Shown here: piece by piece, positions 6,463-7,672 of the stretch
How positions within the stretch are numbered: the first letter of the stretch is position 1
Layout: every line of letters begins with the position of its first letter
Source: WRMR01 sp031548645
GTDB taxonomy: Bacteria; Planctomycetota; Planctomycetia; Pirellulales; Thermoguttaceae
Direction of reading: 5' to 3'
NCBI GenBank assembly: GCA_031548645.1
Contig: JAVBQX010000077.1
Coordinates: 1-7,672 of the forward strand
Length of the DNA stretch: 7,672 nucleotides
The notes under the pieces: generated by a model
What the model saw: the letters and a program-made list of their open reading frames with translations, nothing else
What the model was told of the DNA's origin: nothing
Databases searched by the model: none
Program-made: the position numbers and the translations under genes

Positions 6463-6783
6463 GACGAAAATCCCCCGGCTCGCGGTCAATCCATTGATAA
6501 TTATTATGAACCACGACAAGCACATTTATGCACGGTTATCCTTTGACTTTATTTGCCACACCTCGTGCAAGAAACCGGAAACATTGGACATTTGTGCAGC
6601 GAAATTGAATCTCTCCGGGGGAAATGTCGATTCAGAAAATATCGATGTTCCCCCTCCTGCTCTGATCCCCCAAAATAAATGTAAAAAATCCCTGTTTTTC
6701 AGAGACTTGTCACAAAACCGTGCTATCTTACCGTAGAAAGGGTTGGGAGACCATTGCCTTTTGTAGGGAAGCGGGGGATTTGG
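6463..6783. other. AT-richer divergent spacer without a convincing gene
   Basis: This stretch separates the upstream sides of the minus-strand lipoprotein gene and the plus-strand BON gene. An open stretch from ATG 6506 to TAG 6734-6736 would give 76 residues, but it has no family resemblance, no ribosome binding site, an odd Cys- and Lys-rich composition, and runs into the likely BON promoter region, so I do not call it a gene. The TGCTATCTT near its 3' end is listed separately. Confidence 0.5.
6721..6729 (+). promoter_or_regulatory. Candidate extended -10 element for the BON gene
   Basis: TGCTATCTT has the TGn-TATnnT form of an extended -10 and lies 55 bp before the ATG at 6784. A TTGTCA at 6707-6712 sits upstream but at only 11 bp from this -10, so it cannot serve as a standard -35; paired instead with TACCGT at 6729-6734 (16-bp spacer) it would be a weak promoter. 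Position and motif are suggestive only. Confidence 0.3.
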
Positions 6784-7065
6784 ATGAAACGCGAGCAACA
6801 GTCAAACAAGGTAAACAACATGGATTCCGTACTCAACGGGCAAGTCACTTCCGCATTGCAGAACAACCCCTATCTTGATTTTTCGTCGCTTTCCTGCGAG
6901 ACCAAAGGGGGATGCGTCGTTCTGAAGGGGGTCGTTCCCTCCTATTTCGAAAAGCAGATGGCCCAGGAATCCCTCCGTTCCATTGAAGGAATCCAGGAAA
7001 TTCTCAACGAACTCGAAGTCCTCGGTCGCACTCTCCGCATCGACGAAAAACAAAATCTGCGCTGA
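6784..7065 (+). CDS. Small BON-domain protein
   Basis: The 93-residue product from the ATG at 6784 has one BON domain (about 16-79): an N-terminal helix (VLNGQVTSALQNNPYL), the hallmark strand-turn-strand VVLKGVVPSYF (45-55), a helix (KQMAQESLRSIEGI) and the closing strand NELEV (75-79). BON domains are established as small phospholipid-binding or envelope-associated modules (OsmY-type), and single-domain forms of this style are common in planctomycetes by my recollection. No signal peptide or membrane segment is visible, so location is uncertain. The ATG at 6784 follows GGGGGA (6773-6778) by 5 nt; an in-frame ATG at 6820 follows AAGG (6808-6811) by 8 nt and would give 81 residues with the BON domain intact, so either start is possible. 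Two cysteines (38 and 44) flank the first strand turn and could form a disulphide if exported. Confidence 0.85.
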   Translation: MKREQQSNKVNNMDSVLNGQVTSALQNNPYLDFSSLSCETKGGCVVLKGVVPSYFEKQMAQESLRSIEGIQEILNELEVLGRTLRIDEKQNLR

Positions 7066-7161
7066 ATGTCAGATTCGCATGGAAACGAACGAAACAACAG
7101 CCGGAATGAAGGCGGAACGCCGTAATGACGGTATGGCAAGGCATTCGCCAATAAGCTTTCC

Positions 7162-7350
7162 GCAAGAACAGCAGCCGGGAACGCAGTGAGTGCAACGAAC
7201 GGAGTGACCGGGGAACACGTTTGCCATTTCGTGCAAGATTTCAATTCCTGCGATGTTCCTTGCATAAGCCGGGGAATTGAACATTTCCCCGGTTAGAAAA
7301 CACTCTCTCCGGTCACTCCGCTGCGCTGCGTTCCCGGCTGTTGTTCTTGC
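7162..7350. repeat. Long imperfect inverted repeat with nested hairpins
   Basis: The left arm (7162-7210) and the reverse complement of the right arm (7309-7350) match closely: both carry GCAAGAACA, CAGCCGGGAACGCAG and GGAGTGACCGG, with one substitution (G/A) and about 7 extra bases in the left arm near 7187-7197. The intervening sequence holds further short inverted repeats, including TTCAATTCC (7240-7248) with GGAATTGAA (7273-7281), and TGCAAG (7232-7237) with CTTGCA (7259-7264). It could act as a bidirectional terminator or message end, be a decayed MITE or REP cluster, or encode a structured RNA. No transposase or target-site duplication is visible. Confidence 0.75.
7267..7294. terminator. 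Inner GC-rich hairpin, possible bidirectional terminator
   Basis: AGCCGGGGAA (7267-7276) pairs with TTCCCCGGTT (7285-7294) over 10 pairs (one G-T) around an 8-base loop. It is followed by AGAAAAC on the plus strand, so a T-tract is lacking in both directions. A second copy of the left strand, ACCGGGGAA (7207-7215), can pair with the same TTCCCCGGT, so two mutually exclusive folds are possible. Confidence 0.4.
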
Positions 7351-7456
7351 CTGATCATTTTCCGGCGGAATCCTAAATTCAGGGTTTGGTTCAAGTTCCC
7401 GTCATTTCGCTTCGCTCCATCACCGGCACTTTATCAACTCCACACTCTGAATATCA

Positions 7457-7476
7457 CCCCGCGCTAACGCTTGGGG
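7457..7476. repeat. GC-rich palindromic element upstream of the argJ stop
   Basis: CCCCGCG (7457-7463), a CTAA loop and CGC-TT-GGGG (7468-7476) form a stem interrupted by a two-base bulge. It ends 28 bp before the argJ stop codon position and, read on the argJ strand, lies just past that gene's end. Its form resembles dispersed palindromes in planctomycete genomes as I recall them; a role as the argJ terminator or a REP-like element are both possible. Confidence 0.45.
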
Positions 7477-7503
7477 CTGGTCTGAATTCGCCATCCCCAT
7501 CAA

Positions 7504-7672
7504 TCAGGTGTGGTAATCGGCGTTGAGGCGGACGTATTCTTCGGTCAGGTCGGTCGTCCAGTAACGGATGCCCGCGTCGCCGTCGCCGAAGGAAAGGGCG
7601 ATCGACACTTCGCGATTGTCCCGCATCGACGCAGAAACGGCGTCGGCGTCAAAAGGCCGCGGCGTCCCGTCG
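7504..7672 (-). CDS. argJ: ArgJ glutamate N-acetyltransferase (ornithine acetyltransferase), C-terminal part (cut by window edge)
   Basis: The minus-strand frame entering at the window edge gives 55 residues before the TGA at 7504-7506. It contains VSIALSFGDGDAG and ends in YWTTDLTEEYVRLNADYHT, the characteristic ArgJ C-terminus (family pattern W-x-x-DLT-x-x-YV-x-x-NA-x-Y-x-T). ArgJ moves the acetyl group from N-acetylornithine to glutamate, recycling it in arginine biosynthesis, and in some members also makes acetylglutamate from acetyl-CoA. The self-cleavage Thr and active-site residues lie upstream, outside the window. The family is clear from the C-terminus; whether it is monofunctional or bifunctional cannot be told from this piece. 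Confidence 0.93.
   Translation of the reverse strand, partial: DGTPRPFDADAVSASMRDNREVSIALSFGDGDAGIRYWTTDLTEEYVRLNADYHT

Larger units (their letters stand above)
7066..7503. other. Gene-free, palindrome-rich convergent spacer between the BON gene and argJ
   Basis: No open frame here resembles a protein. The spacer lies where the plus-strand BON gene and the minus-strand argJ gene converge. It contains the long inverted repeat (7162-7350), its inner hairpin (7267-7294), a related CACTCCGCT-like stretch at about 7401-7427, and the palindrome at 7457-7476. A segment near 7093-7104 (ACAACAGCCGGA) resembles the outer arm of the inverted repeat and may be a decayed third copy. Confidence 0.7.

Noticed and set aside
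6707..6735. TTGTCA at 6707 as a sigma70 or sigma54 promoter for the BON gene.
   Set aside because: The best -10 is 11 bp away, too close for sigma70, and the GG/GC spacing required for sigma54 (-24/-12) is not met.
6506..6736. A 76-residue open frame in the spacer before the BON gene.
   Set aside because: No ribosome binding site, no family resemblance, unusual composition and it overlaps the likely BON promoter region.
7162..7350. An insertion sequence defined by the inverted repeat.
   Set aside because: Only about 190 bp long with no transposase frame and no visible target-site duplication, so only a decayed miniature element could be proposed.

Overview
The window most resembles a chromosomal segment from a planctomycete-like bacterium, possibly of the Pirellulales/Thermoguttaceae type. 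This is inferred from the style of several genes: an arginyl-tRNA synthetase with a long helical insertion, a large lipoprotein joining a LolA-like part, a redoxin-like part and FG-GAP repeats, a small BON protein, few obvious Shine-Dalgarno sites, and spacers full of heptamer arrays and GC-rich palindromes. No ribosomal RNA or other decisive marker is present, so the assignment is tentative.

Layout. Positions 1-276 (minus) hold the first 92 codons of recJ. A 113-bp spacer with a short heptamer array and a perfect palindrome separates it from argS (390-2435, minus), which lies upstream of recJ in the same direction. The argS frame contains about 107 bp of heptamer arrays read through in frame, adding roughly 35 residues to the enzyme. 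An AT-rich spacer (2436-2644) carries two good sigma70-type promoters pointing in opposite directions and physically overlapping: one for argS, one for a GNAT acetyltransferase gene (2645-3439, plus). That gene is cut by a single in-frame TAG at 3176-3178. It meets head-on a 950-residue predicted lipoprotein gene (3501-6353, minus) with its own promoter and ribosome binding site. A mostly non-coding AT-richer spacer follows, then a small BON-domain gene (6784-7065, plus). Positions 7066-7503 hold no gene but are rich in inverted repeats. The window ends in the 3' end of argJ (7504-7672, minus).

Function. recJ, argS and argJ are housekeeping genes (DNA repair, translation, arginine biosynthesis). 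The lipoprotein and BON genes look like envelope functions of unknown role. The genes do not form one pathway, and I see no defence system, CRISPR array, transposase or phage gene. The points worth attention are the stop-free heptamer array inside an essential gene, the one-codon break in the acetyltransferase, the overlapping divergent promoters, the unusual domain mix of the lipoprotein, and the nested inverted repeats before argJ.
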